64,000 nt of DNA from positions 487,046-551,045 of the forward strand of contig CAXAMN010026461.1 in NCBI GenBank assembly GCA_963970005.1, given 5' to 3'. A program made the translations under genes and the position numbers. The notes below the pieces were generated by a model. It saw only the letters and a program-made list of their open reading frames with translations. It had not been told where the DNA came from and searched no databases. This document shows, in pieces, positions 20,701 to 30,652 of the stretch (position 1 is the stretch's first letter; the number at the start of each line of letters is the position of its first letter). This DNA is from Durusdinium trenchii. Taxonomy: Eukaryota > Sar > Dinophyceae > Suessiales > Symbiodiniaceae.

Positions 20701-21220
20701 TAACATGCCGACCTTTTCGCCTCGAGAGCTCTGTCCCAAATGGTCTTGGGATGCCAATGTAAGCCATTTTCCGTGGACAAATGAGGTCGATATTGATGTG
20801 CCTTTTAGGGAAAATAAAACACTCTCTGAGCATAATTTTCGCCTCTTTTTGAGCTTTTCGAATACATTGTGCTGGCGGTTAGGTGAAAAGCGAGCATGTT
20901 CGGTCTTTGAATTGGCAGTGTATGCCTTCACTCAGGGGTGGCGCTTTCGCCTCCCATCCGGTGTTTTGTCAACGCCGCAAGCATACGCCTGCATCATCCG
21001 AGCCTCAATTTCGTACTGCAAGAACAAGCAGATTGTTGTCGCTCCGCTTTTGCTGGATAAACGGAACAAGAGCAACGGCCGCACCTTTCCGAAAGGTGCC
21101 TTCTTAGGTGCAGAAGCTTACCTCGACAACGCAACACTCGAAATGCTTTGCAGAGCTTTCATGCGCGGGGCTAAAGAAACCCCGCTTTCCTGGTGCATCC
21201 CATTTGATGCACTGTTGTAA
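17797..21220 (+). CDS. Retrotransposon ORF2 main part: reverse transcriptase and RNase H
   Basis: An open frame of about 1140 codons with no own ATG near its start, so it is the continuation of the endonuclease frame. Residues are counted from 17804. The fingers are AAGLDGWATREV at ~135-150. RT motif A is LDKSKCFD (Asp 263), motif B QGCSLS (323-328), motif C FIDD (354-357). A CX2CX8HX4C knuckle (C684, C687, H696, C701) resembles the zf-RVT of plant LINEs. RNase H has all four acids: TDGS (D764), AELWAI (E806), HTDS (D826) and NRLAD (D911). The tail to 1138 is unrecognised. The role is target-primed copying of the element RNA and removal of the template strand. All catalytic acids are present, so decay is recent or limited. 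Confidence 0.9.
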
Positions 21221-21384
21221 GTTTGTAGAGTTCCCTGACTGCTACTGCGGAAGCTTAGCAGTTGCCGACGACTCCGTGATGCGGCTTGAGAGCAAAAAAG
21301 GAAGCTCCCCCCGCCGCCTTTACGGGAGCTTCCGTGAAGAAGCGCTCACACGATTCATTTGGCTCCTGTTCTTTTAAAGGAAAC
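21221..21384 (+). other. Retrotransposon 3' untranslated region with hairpin
   Basis: GGAAGCTCCC (21300-21309) pairs perfectly with GGGAGCTTCC (21324-21333) over a 14-nt loop. The following block TGAAGAAGCGCTCACACG then ATTCATTTGGCTCCTG (21335-21386) has a diverged second copy at 62323-62373. Hairpins near the 3' end are often the site recognised by LINE reverse transcriptases; that role is inference. Confidence 0.65.
21324..21347 (-). repeat. Right end-associated inverted motif
   Basis: GGGAGCTTCCGTGAAGAAGC plus GCTC is the reverse complement, at 21 of 24 positions, of 10368-10391 before the first coding block. Part of the match is the right arm of the 3' hairpin. Confidence 0.5.
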
Positions 21385-21486
21385 TAATATACTAATAGCA
21401 ATGGCGTCCACCCTAAGAGCGATGGACTCCAACCTAATAGGAATGGCCCCCACTCTAGAAGCGATTTGGCTCCTGGATTTTTAGGA
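21385..21486 (+). repeat. Degenerate short-repeat tail of the retrotransposon
   Basis: Variants of a ~20-bp unit follow one another: GCAATGGCGTCCACCCTAAG, GCGATGGACTCCAACCTAAT, GGAATGGCCCCCACTCTAGA. Then comes GCGATTTGGCTCCTGGATTT. The unit is related to the dispersed GCGATGGCCTCCAACCTA repeats at 25.9, 43.6, 49.8 and 56.0 kb. LINEs often end in short tandem repeats instead of poly(A), so this is the likely 3' tail. Confidence 0.65.
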
Positions 21487-22163
21487 AAGACAAAACAGGC
21501 TCCATGCTGCAGGCTAGTTACGGCGGCCAGAGTCTGGAGTCGGGAGCAGTGCTCACCGCTTGCGGTGAGGGCTGGAAGAGTTTCCGATGAGACTCATGTC
21601 GACCTTCAAGCATTGATGTATTAAGTCAAAGCTGAACATCATATTGCAATCTAGGAAGCACCGAAGCACTCCGAAGCACCTTATATACTTACAGTAGTAC
21701 TTGCCTAATCAATGGCATGCACTGTTGCCACTGATGGCCAGAAGCAAATGAGACGTTGACGCCCTACAAACATACAGCTCTAGCCTGGTGAGAGCTAATG
21801 GGACATACGCGGGGTTGAATGGTTACTACTCTACAAATCCATATATCTGCTTGTTGAGAAGACAAACCCTTCTTCATGCGGGTGGATGCTGTATGAACAC
21901 ATTGGTTCACGTCCCAGAAAACTCTGCAAAGCTAGGTAGGGCTCCTGATTGTTGGCTCTTGGGAGTCAATTTGTGTGACCACCCAAACTTGAAGCATATA
22001 CGTCTTAATCTGTCTTGGTGAGTCCTAATCAAAGGTGCGAGAAATGTATGTTTCCACAACCAGTTTATACATTTCATAAACGTAGCCGTTAAGCCTTAGG
22101 TATCAGAATAAAAGACGTACATGCCGGATCTTGTGTTGTGGTTGGGACTCCTTTTCGGCCCTT
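21487..22163. other. No gene seen
   Basis: Short open frames only. A small hairpin word CTCACCGCTTGCGGTGAG lies near 21551-21568. Confidence 0.4.
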
Positions 22164-22505
22164 TCAACCCTTCACATCCCCAACCCCGACGACGTGGTGC
22201 TGGGGCGTGATCCATGAAATGACACAACGGGCCTCCTGATCCTGCACAGCGGACACGTAGTTAAAGGGAATCAGGCCTGGCGAGTCTGACCAGCGCATCT
22301 TCATCCCAGCTAGAAGCACTGAAGACAGCCAACAGCAAGGAATGATCCAGAAGAAAAGGACAGCTCTGGGCAGCGATCTACCTCTGCAAAAAAAAGGCCT
22401 GGCTTGCAACGCCCCAACAATGTTGGATGATACTCGGAGCAAACAGCTGTTTTGTAGTCTTTGAAACCCAGCCGAGGAGGCCCCGCTGGTCCAGTAATCA
22501 GACAT
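22164..22505 (-). CDS. Candidate exon with membrane segment
   Basis: A minus-strand frame is preceded by a strong acceptor-like tract (TTTTTTTTGCAG, near 22387). It encodes a hydrophobic run AVLFFWIIPCCWLSSVLLAG that could span a membrane, then PFNYVSAVQDQEARCVISWI with GC-ending codons. A GT donor may follow at GTTGGGGATG (near 22180). The probable exon is about 22180-22387. The family is unknown. Confidence 0.5.
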   Translation of the reverse strand: MSDYWTSGASSAGFQRLQNSCLLRVSSNIVGALQARPFFCRGRSLPRAVLFFWIIPCCWLSSVLLAGMKMRWSDSPGLIPFNYVSAVQDQEARCVISWITPQHHVVGVGDVKG

Positions 22506-24965
22506 ACGACATAGGTCGGTCAGGTTACAAATTCATTGCCAGAAACATATTTCAATTTCAGTTTAGAACAAACCGATGCGCTTCCTGCCTTCTTGGCCGT
22601 CTAGAGATGCTCTGTACCAGCCATCATCCTCCGGATGTCTCCTCACATCCAAAAATTGTGTAAAGAAAGATCTGGCTCTGGGGAAGACTCAAGCCTGGCA
22701 CTACTGGAGTGCCTGTGAGTCATGAAAGTCTTGACAAAATGTTAATGAATGACTTGTTTGAATTAACAAAATCGATATGTATATAGAGTATATTACAAAT
22801 AAGCAAATACATGCTAATCCTGTCCGGGATACGCCCACGAAGACATTTGGATTATTATGATTATTAAGGTGCCATTGCCTTGCTAACCTGCATTGGCTAA
22901 GAGTCAAGGTGTTGAGTAGTGGGCAGAATTACTGGGCAGAATTATATACAGTACTGTTCTCGAATTTGTGCCGTGATGTGCCAAGTGCAATACACAAGAG
23001 TGGACAATGTCCTTGCTCAATCCCAAGATGTGGTCTTCTGTTGAAAAGTGCTCGTACCCTCCCAACAAGGAACAGAGAAACTGACAAAGACGAACTAAAG
23101 GAAAAAAATCGTTTGAACCACATCTGGCAGTATCCATGTTGGTTCAAGAAAGGGTACTTCAATTCATCTGTCTCTATCTGCATGCAGTGCATGCAGCCTG
23201 CCCCATCACACATCCTCACTTCTCAGAACTGTCTTGTGTAGACACTCACTTCTCTTCAATCACTGGTTGCGTCTATACACCGCAATTAGAAAAATATACA
23301 CATGTTGCTAAAACCCAACAAAGCTACACTAACATAGGCAAGCCTGTCTAAGAGGTTTTTTTGACTACTCAGGATACCTTAGGGAGAGGCCCTGGATCAA
23401 GATTGAAGTCAGTGGTCCCCCGTCAAAGAAGCTTTTCTGGATGCTTGAATCGTTGAATTGATTCTATAGTTAGTTGAATCTGAGGTGTCGCAATCACTTA
23501 GCTTCCGCCCCTTTTCACAAGTGCCGCATAGTGTTCCTCAAAGGGTCCAGAATGGTCAAGAACAAGGACATTAATACTTATATATACAGTATAGTATATA
23601 ACGCACGGCATCGCAACAGTAGAAAACCTTGCGAGTACCTGCACATTCATTAATTCAATCAAAGGGGCAGCACAGGAGGGCACGGCATAGGAGGATTAGG
23701 AGGGGGTACCATTGGTTATTTATAGGACCAACCAGGCCTTTTCAACAAAAACTATCACAGCGGCAAGTCTAAGAGAAACAAACAAAAGATTCTGCCAAGG
23801 GAACGTGCAGCCAGCTGCCACCAGAAACTGCCAAGGTCTACAAGGCACAAACGTCAACGCCAACGATGTCAGCTCAACATAGACTAAGACGAAGAGCGTC
23901 TCAAAATGTGTTCAAAACCAACCACCAGCACAACCACAAAGCCCTCCTCGAAGAGCTCTAAAACATCCAAGGCAGAAAGAAAGACCATCGGACCATCCGA
24001 TCCAAAGGAAGACCATCGCATGTCTAGACCACCGCGATCACCCAAGCTGTCTAAGTCTAAGTCTAAGAAAAATAAACAAAGACGAATCTCAGCGGTGCCA
24101 ACGCAAAAACAGAGTCGCGACGAGTCAACAAACTGAAATCATGAGGAAGTGGCAGTCAGTGATTATCCCGCCCCATGCGACCCTACGACAGTGTCCAACT
24201 TGTGACTGGCACGATCTCCTGAGAATCTTCATGTGACAGCCTCGAGGAAAGCTCAGTTCATCCTCGTCTTGGGCTTTGTAGTTGTGGAGAGCACGAACCA
24301 GCCTCGGCCACGTGAAGTGACACTGTGATACCTTGCATGTTCCAACTCTAACCTTCGACTTCGGCCATACTTTGCTTAACAACATTTAAGATTTTTAAGG
24401 AGAAAAAATGTTCCGATCAAACCACTAGTTGACATGTTCAAGCCTTCTTGATCCTTGTCTATGCAAAACATCTCGCAGTCACGGCCCTCATTTTCACACA
24501 AATGGAGCATAGAGAATCCTAGAGAAAGTCTCATATGTGACTGCTCAAAGGGGTTGTCTATTCCTAGGGGTGAGAATTAAATGGCATGTTTCCGAACAAG
24601 TTGATGAGGTGACTGTTCTCCTTTTGAAGAAAAATCCCTCAGATCTCCAATTGTCTCGGCAAGAGATCCCAAAGAGTGTTGCATGTGAATCATGTGACTC
24701 ACATCTACCCAGAGTTTCATGTCGGAGACCTTGTCTAGAGGCCTAGAGGTGCAAAAGCAAAAGGTTTAGAGACAGGTTCATCTTGCATCGTTTGCATCAC
24801 AAACTGACCAAAAATGGCATCCTCCAAAAAGTAAGGACACCAGGAGGCTCAATGATTTTGGTACACATACTCGCCCCTAATTCTCACTTCGTTCACATAA
24901 ACTAACTTCAGCCTAGCCTGTCGGCTGGCTTTCGTAACTGTTTGGGGAAAACAGCGTCTCCAACT
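22506..24965. other. Mostly non-coding stretch
   Basis: Short overlapping frames only. A plus frame at 23906-24136 encodes a Ser/Lys/Arg-rich low-complexity peptide (KPSSKSSKTSKAERK…) over imperfect CTAAGT repeats; it may be chance. AT-rich tracts occur around 22780 and 23580. Confidence 0.3.
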
Positions 24966-25112
24966 TCATCTGCCATGATGCTGGCCCTCCTGCAGCCGCT
25001 GGGAAGGATCTTCCGCCACGAAGGACTCAGAAGAGTCAGCCGCATTCGAGGACTTGGCCTTGGCCACCTTGCAACGCGGTCTTGCGGTGGGACGAAGAAA
25101 GCGTTGTTTTTT
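24966..25112 (-). CDS. Candidate exon, unknown protein
   Basis: A GC-rich minus frame reads RFLRPTARPRCKVAKAKSSN, then SESFVAEDPSQRLQEGQ. The Ser/Glu/Lys/Ala-rich composition and high GC3 favour the minus strand. The plus strand is also open here (24942-25259), so the strand is not certain. No domain is recognised. Confidence 0.45.
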   Translation of the reverse strand, partial: KKQRFLRPTARPRCKVAKAKSSNAADSSESFVAEDPSQRLQEGQHHGR

Positions 25113-25737
25113 GTCCGATCCTTTAATCAACGAACACCAAAAAAGAACGGGATGGCCATGGATGGTCCTCCCCAGCTCCCGATCAAAAGTGTCGGCGTCC
25201 ACTGCTATACACTACGCACTGGTGAACGCTGCCTTCAGCACCTGTGCAGTGTACTCTGAGCTTTGCTTCTTCAGTTCCAAAGCCTGGCTCAGTTGGCAAA
25301 CGGAACGACGGGATCAAAACCAACCCATCCCAGCTCGACCCTGTAGCTGGTAACAGCCCTGTCACTTCCAAACAAATTGAGTCGGTTGTAGAGTCAAAAG
25401 AACGTGGCCCATGTTAAGCCAAGTTCTTCGTGGGTTCGCAGGTGAATTGGGTTCCAAGAATGACCAGGTAACTCAGTTGCAGCCCTCAGCTCGGATCCTC
25501 GGCTACCTGTTTAAACTCCAAAGCTCCAAGAAAACGGTAAAAAGGAAGAGATTCCATGCCTTCGCAAGTTTTGTGATGTTGTCGGTAAAGGAGCGTGTGC
25601 CATTTCCTAGCAAGGATATCCACCTGTCAGAGGAGAATCCGATCTTTTAGTTTCCGCTTGAACATCTTTGAAGAGATTCATGTGGGTTTGGCTTTAAGAC
25701 ATGAGATACATCCACCATCCAACCCACCTCCCCTTGC
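25113..25737. other. No clear gene
   Basis: Short open frames on both strands and no recognisable domain. Confidence 0.3.
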
Positions 25738-25860
25738 CTGCGTCTGCGCCGCTGCCACCACCGCCTTCGCGAAGCGTTGCCGCTCCTCTGCAGTGATGCT
25801 CGGCCGAGTACGGCCCTCACGGGCGGCACGCTCTGCAGCCTGGCCCCAGGCAAAGGAATG
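25738..25860 (-). CDS. Candidate exon, Ala/Arg-rich helix
   Basis: A strongly GC-rich minus frame reads WGQAAERAAREGRTRPSITA, then EERQRFAKAVVAAAQTQA. Nearly every codon ends in G or C and the segment should be helical. It probably ends at CAGGCAAG near 25740. The rest of the surrounding open frame (to 26058) is AT-richer and probably intronic. The family is unknown. Confidence 0.5.
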
Positions 25861-25913
25861 AACATGGAAACCAATGGACCAATCCAAGTGCGAATAAAGA
25901 CACATACGCAGCG

Positions 25914-25957
25914 TAGGTTGGAGGCCATCGCTAGTAGGTTGGAGGCCATTGCTAGTG
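25914..25957 (-). repeat. GCGATGGCCTCCAACCTA repeat, two units
   Basis: Two tandem copies of AGGTTGGAGGCCATYGCTAGT occur here, the reverse complement of the unit seen at 43.57 and 56.0 kb and, diverged, in the retrotransposon tail. Confidence 0.8.
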
Positions 25958-26587
25958 ATATCGTTTGTAAACCAAAATAGTCTTCCAAGGGGCCACGTCA
26001 TCCGCTTGAAGTTTGTTGGATTGGATAGGGGCATATGCCACTGCAAACACATGGCCATTGTGTGCGAAGATGGAACAAGTCAACAAACTGAAACATGGAA
26101 ACCCTGCAAACAGGTGTTGAATCTATTTGTTGGTCACTCGCATTGTGAGCACCGCCAAGTTCCCAAGTTTTTGCTAGTGGGTGTGACGGCCCAGCTGCGA
26201 ACTCGCTAAGACTCACCAGTCGTCTAGAGTCTAGTCCATGGCCACGACATCGCATGGATCCCAATCTGCAGATTTTCGCAGTGAAGAAAGTAGAAAAATC
26301 CTTTCTGGCCACAAGCATACGGGTCTTGTCAATGCTACGACATGCCAGGAGACTTATGAATTAAGGCCTGTTCACACGTGCGATGACGACACTGAAGTAC
26401 AGCAAGAAATACAAAAAAGACCCTAAAGGGATGATTGCTTTCGAAAAAAATAGATGACTTCGTCGGCTATCTCGCACCTTTATCACTGATAAATCTGCAT
26501 CGGACGGTCCGATTCGGACCCAGCTTTTGAAGCTGCTCAACCCAAGTTCTACGGGGCAATATAGCGATTCCTGATTCAACCTCGCGT

Positions 26588-26776
26588 CTGTCTCCTCCTC
26601 CTCCTCCTCCCCCTCCTCCTCCTCCTCCTGTTGATCTCATTCTTCTTCTCCTTCTTCTACTTCTCCTTCTCCTTCTAATTATTCATGTTATTCTTCTCCT
26701 TCTCCTTCTGCTTCTGCTTCTGCTTCTCCTTCTCCTTCTTCTTCTACTTCTACTTCTTCTTCTTCTTCTCCTTCCA
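26588..26776. repeat. Polypyrimidine (CCT/CTT)n tract
   Basis: About 190 bp of almost pure pyrimidine (CTCCTCCTCC, then TTCTTCTCCTTC with CTTCTGCTT variants), interrupted once near 26680 by AATTATTCATG. It is likely a compound microsatellite. Long C/T tracts can form triplex DNA, but no function is implied. Confidence 0.9.
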
Positions 26777-27540
26777 ACTCCTCCAACGTAAGACCAAACA
26801 TTTCATGGAGGTACGTTTTCTACTGCGCTGAGCGCTGATCGCCGATCACCCTATCCCGCCCCTGCCTTCCGCCCTCGTCCTGCTCAGAAGGCTCTCATTG
26901 GGTTGTCATCTACCTACAACTGCCTACTGTAGCATAGAGCCTGAAAGCAGTGGTTTGCAGAAGAAACTACTATCGTCTTCCAGCGTCCCATTTTCGGGTT
27001 CCATCATGGTTTTAAGATGTTCCCATATCACGGACCAATGCAGGTTTCTCTTTGAACTTGGTGGTTTTCCCGGGGGTCCTTGCTATAGGCTAAGTACGAA
27101 GAGGGGGACCCATGTGGGTCATGGCATTCTGGAGGGGTGATACCGTGATACCCCAAGAAGGAACCGAGCAGTCGACGGGGGGATGTTCACCTGTGATGGC
27201 TTGGGCTGATGGTTTTATATAACCGACCTTCCACGTGGAAACTGAGACTGGACTGGACCTGGAAGATGGTGCTCATTGCACATGGTGTCATATTGCACGC
27301 TCTCATGTCCCCAGCGAAATTGCGGTCTTGTGCTTTCGCCATCAGGGCTTCTTTGAAGCAAGTCATAGACAGTTCCCTGACAGGAACGAAGAAGTGTGGG
27401 TCACAACCAGTGATTTATGAAGTGCGAGGTGAACCGTTCTCGGAGGAGGACAAGTATGAGCTGCTATACCTCGATGGGTCAGGATCAACAGGCAATAGCA
27501 GGTCCCAAAGAATGGATCTGAGAAGGAAAATGGAGAGTTT
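26777..27540. other. No clear gene
   Basis: Overlapping frames on both strands; the longest is a plus frame at 27209-27604 that runs into the repeat array, with no domain. I see nothing I can support. Confidence 0.3.
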
Positions 27541-27745
27541 AGCAAGAACGCTACTAGAGGCTCCTGGCCTTACTACTAGGAGCAAGGACGCTACTAGGGG
27601 CTAGGAAGCTGGAGAGTTTACAATTGAAACCTCACAAGGCTGAATTTTGTTATGCTGGATCCCTAGTACCTTCTTGTTCCTAGTAGTAAGGCCAGGAGCC
27701 CCTAGTAGCGTTCTTGCTCCTAGTAGCGATGCCAGCCACTAGTAT
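27541..27745. repeat. CTAGTAG-family foldback pair
   Basis: The segment beginning AGCAAGAACGCTACTAGAGG (27541-27580) is repeated as its reverse complement at about 27680-27719, with one mismatch over 40 bp. Further repeat units flank both arms, and about 60-100 bp of other sequence lies between them. The two arrays point at each other, so the locus can fold into a long hairpin. Confidence 0.85.
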
Positions 27746-27834
27746 CTTGCTCCCTTGAAAAGTCCTCCCCTATCAACATCTGTTTAGAACGCAATCCGAT
27801 CACCTTACCGAGCAGGTCAGGCAAACCCCAAATG

Positions 27835-28010
27835 GTCCACCACGTGCTCCGTCCTTGCGCTTGCTGGACCAACTGGGCGGCGAAGAGTTGGGCTTCGGCA
27901 TTGCGACGTCCCCGCTGCTGGGCCAACTGGACAATCTCTTTCACCAAAGCCTCCTGGCCCCCGACTGGAACAGAATCTCCGAGTACCGCATGTTTGAGGG
28001 GCATGTGTCC
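27835..28010 (-). CDS. Candidate exon, Gln/Ala-rich helix
   Basis: A minus frame with high GC3 reads GGQEALVKEIVQLAQQRGRR, then NAEAQLFAAQLVQQAQGR. This is a long amphipathic helix rich in Gln and Ala. The plus strand is open too, but its composition is less protein-like. The family is unknown, and so are the exon limits. Confidence 0.5.
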
Positions 28011-28382
28011 CAAGCTGTAAAGAAGGCGCTAGAGGGGCCCTCAGTGTTGTCCTGCGATTAATCAGCTGCCCCTAAATATACAGTAAAGCAAACAACTCCC
28101 AAAACTGATTGTATAATAGACTAACTCCCTTCAATAATACTAGTCCCCTTTCATCTCCACTCCATGAAAATCTACCCCCCGAATTTAGTGTAAAATTAAA
28201 GGGAGTCCAGGAGTCTCCTGTCTTTTTAGTCAGAGGTCGACATTAATTACCTTTGAATTTAAAGCGGTGTTTCTTACACCACCACTGCTATGTCGATGAC
28301 ATTGAAAAAACAAACGAAGTGCCTCAAAAGCTGGGATCTTTTGCTCAGGCGCCCTACGAGTACTGACAAAGCAACGAAAGAT

Positions 28383-28820
28383 TCAATGAAAAGGTCTTCC
28401 CAATCCTCCAAAGTGCGAAGCTCTTATTTGGGGCAATCTCTGGCTCGGATTGGATTTGAGAAACATCCTCAGGTCTCCACTACATGTTGAAACATGGTTC
28501 AAAAGCTCCTTGCGCACCGCAAAGGACATAGTACCCAAGGTTTTTTTCCGATTTACCCTTGCCCCAGCTGGTTTCTCAGATTTCCCAGAAATGCGGAAGA
28601 GGTTGATGCTGTCACAAACCATCTCCTGCTTCGCTGCTTCATCCAACTCACCGGTCCTTGGGATGCTCTTTTCCATGAACGCATGGGATAAGGGGACCTC
28701 CTGTTCCTGTTCCTTGTGTTGTAAGTGATTTCTGCAAGTGTTCATCCACTTTTCTACTATTAGAGGTAGTTGGAGGCTCCCATCCCTCAAGGCTGGAAGT
28801 AAAAGGGTGGTGTCCCTCAC
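28383..28820 (-). CDS. Candidate exon, unknown protein
   Basis: Within a 145-codon minus frame, the part at about 28555-28692 is the convincing one: HAFMEKSIPRTGELDEAAKQ, then EMVCDSINLFRISGKSEKP, with GC-ending codons and a possible donor at GGTAAATCGG. The outer parts are probably intron. No domain is recognised. Confidence 0.45.
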   Translation of the reverse strand: MRDTTLLLPALRDGSLQLPLIVEKWMNTCRNHLQHKEQEQEVPLSHAFMEKSIPRTGELDEAAKQEMVCDSINLFRISGKSEKPAGARVNRKKTLGTMSFAVRKELLNHVSTCSGDLRMFLKSNPSQRLPQIRASHFGGLGRPFH

Positions 28821-28974
28821 ATGGCCTAAGGCGCAGAAAGCTCATTTTGTTTAAGCTCTGGGAAGTTAGTCCTGTATCAGGACGCAGGACGTGATCTGAC
28901 CGCAGGTCGGGGAGTCCGGCTCATGAGAAGAAGCGACGAGTAAACCGCCGGTCAGTTTCATTGTAGATGTTTAC

Positions 28975-29578
28975 TCAGACAACACCAATATATTCACCAG
29001 TCAAATAAATATGTTTTGCTCCGCACCAGACACAGGGAAAAAGAGAGAAGAAAAAGAGAGAGAGAGAGAGGAATAAACATGTTTTAAAAAAAGAAAAAGA
29101 CAAAAGCAAATAATAAACATAAAAAGATACTTTCCTTGCAATCAAGGCCTCAATTTGTTTTCGTCCGGATTTGCTGGAGCTTCTTGAGATCCTGCCAGAA
29201 TGATGCAACCGTCTCGAGGCTAGGATTGTCAGGGCCACTGTGAATGATTTGAATGGGCTCAGAGAGGCTGAACGAATCACTAGTCCTGCTTGCTGTCCAA
29301 CTGTAGAGCAATGATACTCTAAAGACAGAACCCTGATGTCCTCCTTGAAGGAGCTGAGGTTGCGGCTGACATATTTTTTGAAATCGTGGCAGGTGCTTCG
29401 GTCCAAGCACAACAAGAGTTGAGACCTGATTTGGGTTTTTCCACACCCTTTTGGACGGTGAAAGACCTGCATGCCGCATGCCACAAAACATGCGTCTGAA
29501 AGGGGATCTGAAAATGATTTCCACCGGCTGGGACCCAGCGACATACTTGAAATCACTACTGTTATGACCTGGTCTCAT
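28975..29578 (-). pseudogene. Possible frame-broken coding segment
   Basis: Two overlapping minus frames alternate in looking like protein. One starts with VAGSQPVEIIFRSPF and ends with SLETVASFWQDLKKLQQIR. The other holds the middle, with HDFKKYVSRNLSSFKEDIRV. That pattern suggests a single coding segment with two small indels, or two exons without clear splice sites. A (GA)n run lies at 29055-29072, and its 3' flank is A/T-rich. The family is unknown. Confidence 0.3.
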
Positions 29579-29800
29579 GAGGCAAGAACTGGCTGACTCT
29601 GTTCAAGAACTGGCTGACCCATCAATGACTATGTTTCATTTTCAGCCATTTTCCCATGTGATTCTATTGGCCACTTGACAAGCTTCATGGAACAAAGGTA
29701 CTCAAGAGTACCAAGAGGTAAAACTCCTCACAGTTTCTCCAACCTGCCCTCTGGGGTTGCTGGAGGCCTACTGATTACTGATGTCAGGGGAAAAAAAGCA

Positions 29801-29913
29801 CAGCGACGACGCGCCATCAGCCCATCAGCCAACTCATCTCCTTCGCCAGGGCCGGCGACCAGAGTCAGGTCATCCACTTGGGCGGATCGGTCAGAGTCAT
29901 CCAACTCCCCGCC
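29801..29913 (-). CDS. Candidate short acidic exon
   Basis: A short minus frame with high GC3 reads GGELDDSDRSAQVDDLTLVA, then GPGEGDELADGLMARRR. The acidic, Gly/Asp-rich composition is typical of a linker. A GC-type donor may follow the Arg codons. Competing frames on the plus strand look less protein-like. Confidence 0.45.
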
Positions 29914-30478
29914 TGGTCATCCGGTGGCTCGATCTGGTCCAAAATCTTTCAAGTGTGGTCAAGTGGATAGTGTATACTACAACCGAGGGCAACTCGGTTT
30001 GATGAGTGCTCATCTTGGAGATACACAACATTGAGTGAATAAAGAATGAACTTTGTTTTTACTCGTTGACCATGTCGTTGGGGCTTAGATTAATACGGAG
30101 ATGAATCCGCAGGATGGATACAATGTGTATACTATATATATATATACATATCCGGATCAGGCTGAAGCCAGGTTTGGTCTTTCGTGCCGGCCTGTTTCCG
30201 GCAATTTATATATCCTAACCACGGGACACCTGTCAAGGATCTCAGTCACATCCAATGTTCCCTCTGGATCTTTGTCCTTCAAAGGAACCCTTTCTGTCCC
30301 CTTGTTGCAAGTGTTATTATTGGGATATATTAAGAGCTTACGGGTGGGAATGAGGAAGCAAAGTCATGAATCATACACTTGAATAAATATAGGTCGGCTC
30401 AATTTACCGCCCCACTTGTCAGGGTTGATCCCATCTCATCACCGTGACACACAAAAGTGCAAATCAAAGCATTCAGGG
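29914..30478. other. No gene seen
   Basis: An AT microsatellite lies at about 30130-30152. There are only short open frames. Confidence 0.4.
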
Positions 30479-30652
30479 TTATCGGACTGGTAGACTCTCT
30501 GCTTTCCTGTGTCTCCGCCTGCACCACCACCTTTGTCCAACCCCCCCAAAGGCCCCGAGGCCCTTTCTGCCTGGTTTGCTCTGCACTAGGACAGGGGCCA
30601 CCACGGCCTCCGTCCAGACCATTTCGGACGGCAGGGTTACACCGGGTCCCAT
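30479..30652 (-). CDS. Candidate exon, unknown protein
   Basis: A 57-codon minus frame opens with MGPGVTLPSEMVWTEAVVAP and runs to TAA at 30481-30479 over a GC-rich island. Codons end mostly in G/C. A competing, longer minus frame in another phase (30399-30752) is Arg/Pro-rich and less protein-like. No domain is recognised. Confidence 0.35.
   Translation of the reverse strand: MGPGVTLPSEMVWTEAVVAPVLVQSKPGRKGLGAFGGVGQRWWCRRRHRKAESLPVR

Larger units (their letters stand above)
10359..21486 (+). mobile_element. Non-LTR retrotransposon with DNA methyltransferase
   Basis: An ~11-kb plus-strand element. In order it encodes a C5-cytosine methyltransferase-like domain, a long unknown region, a basic and coiled-coil segment, an APE-type endonuclease, reverse transcriptase, a CCHC zinc knuckle and RNase H. 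There are no long terminal repeats. The order endonuclease-RT-RNase H is that of APE-type LINEs carrying RNase H. Retrotransposon-borne cytosine methyltransferases have been reported in Symbiodinium and in charophyte algae (recalled, not checked). This copy is damaged: frame changes lie at 14.40-14.76 kb and 17.80 kb, and a TAG at 17494. The ends are approximate. The left limit is the start of the open frame and the right limit the last tail repeat. Confidence 0.85.
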
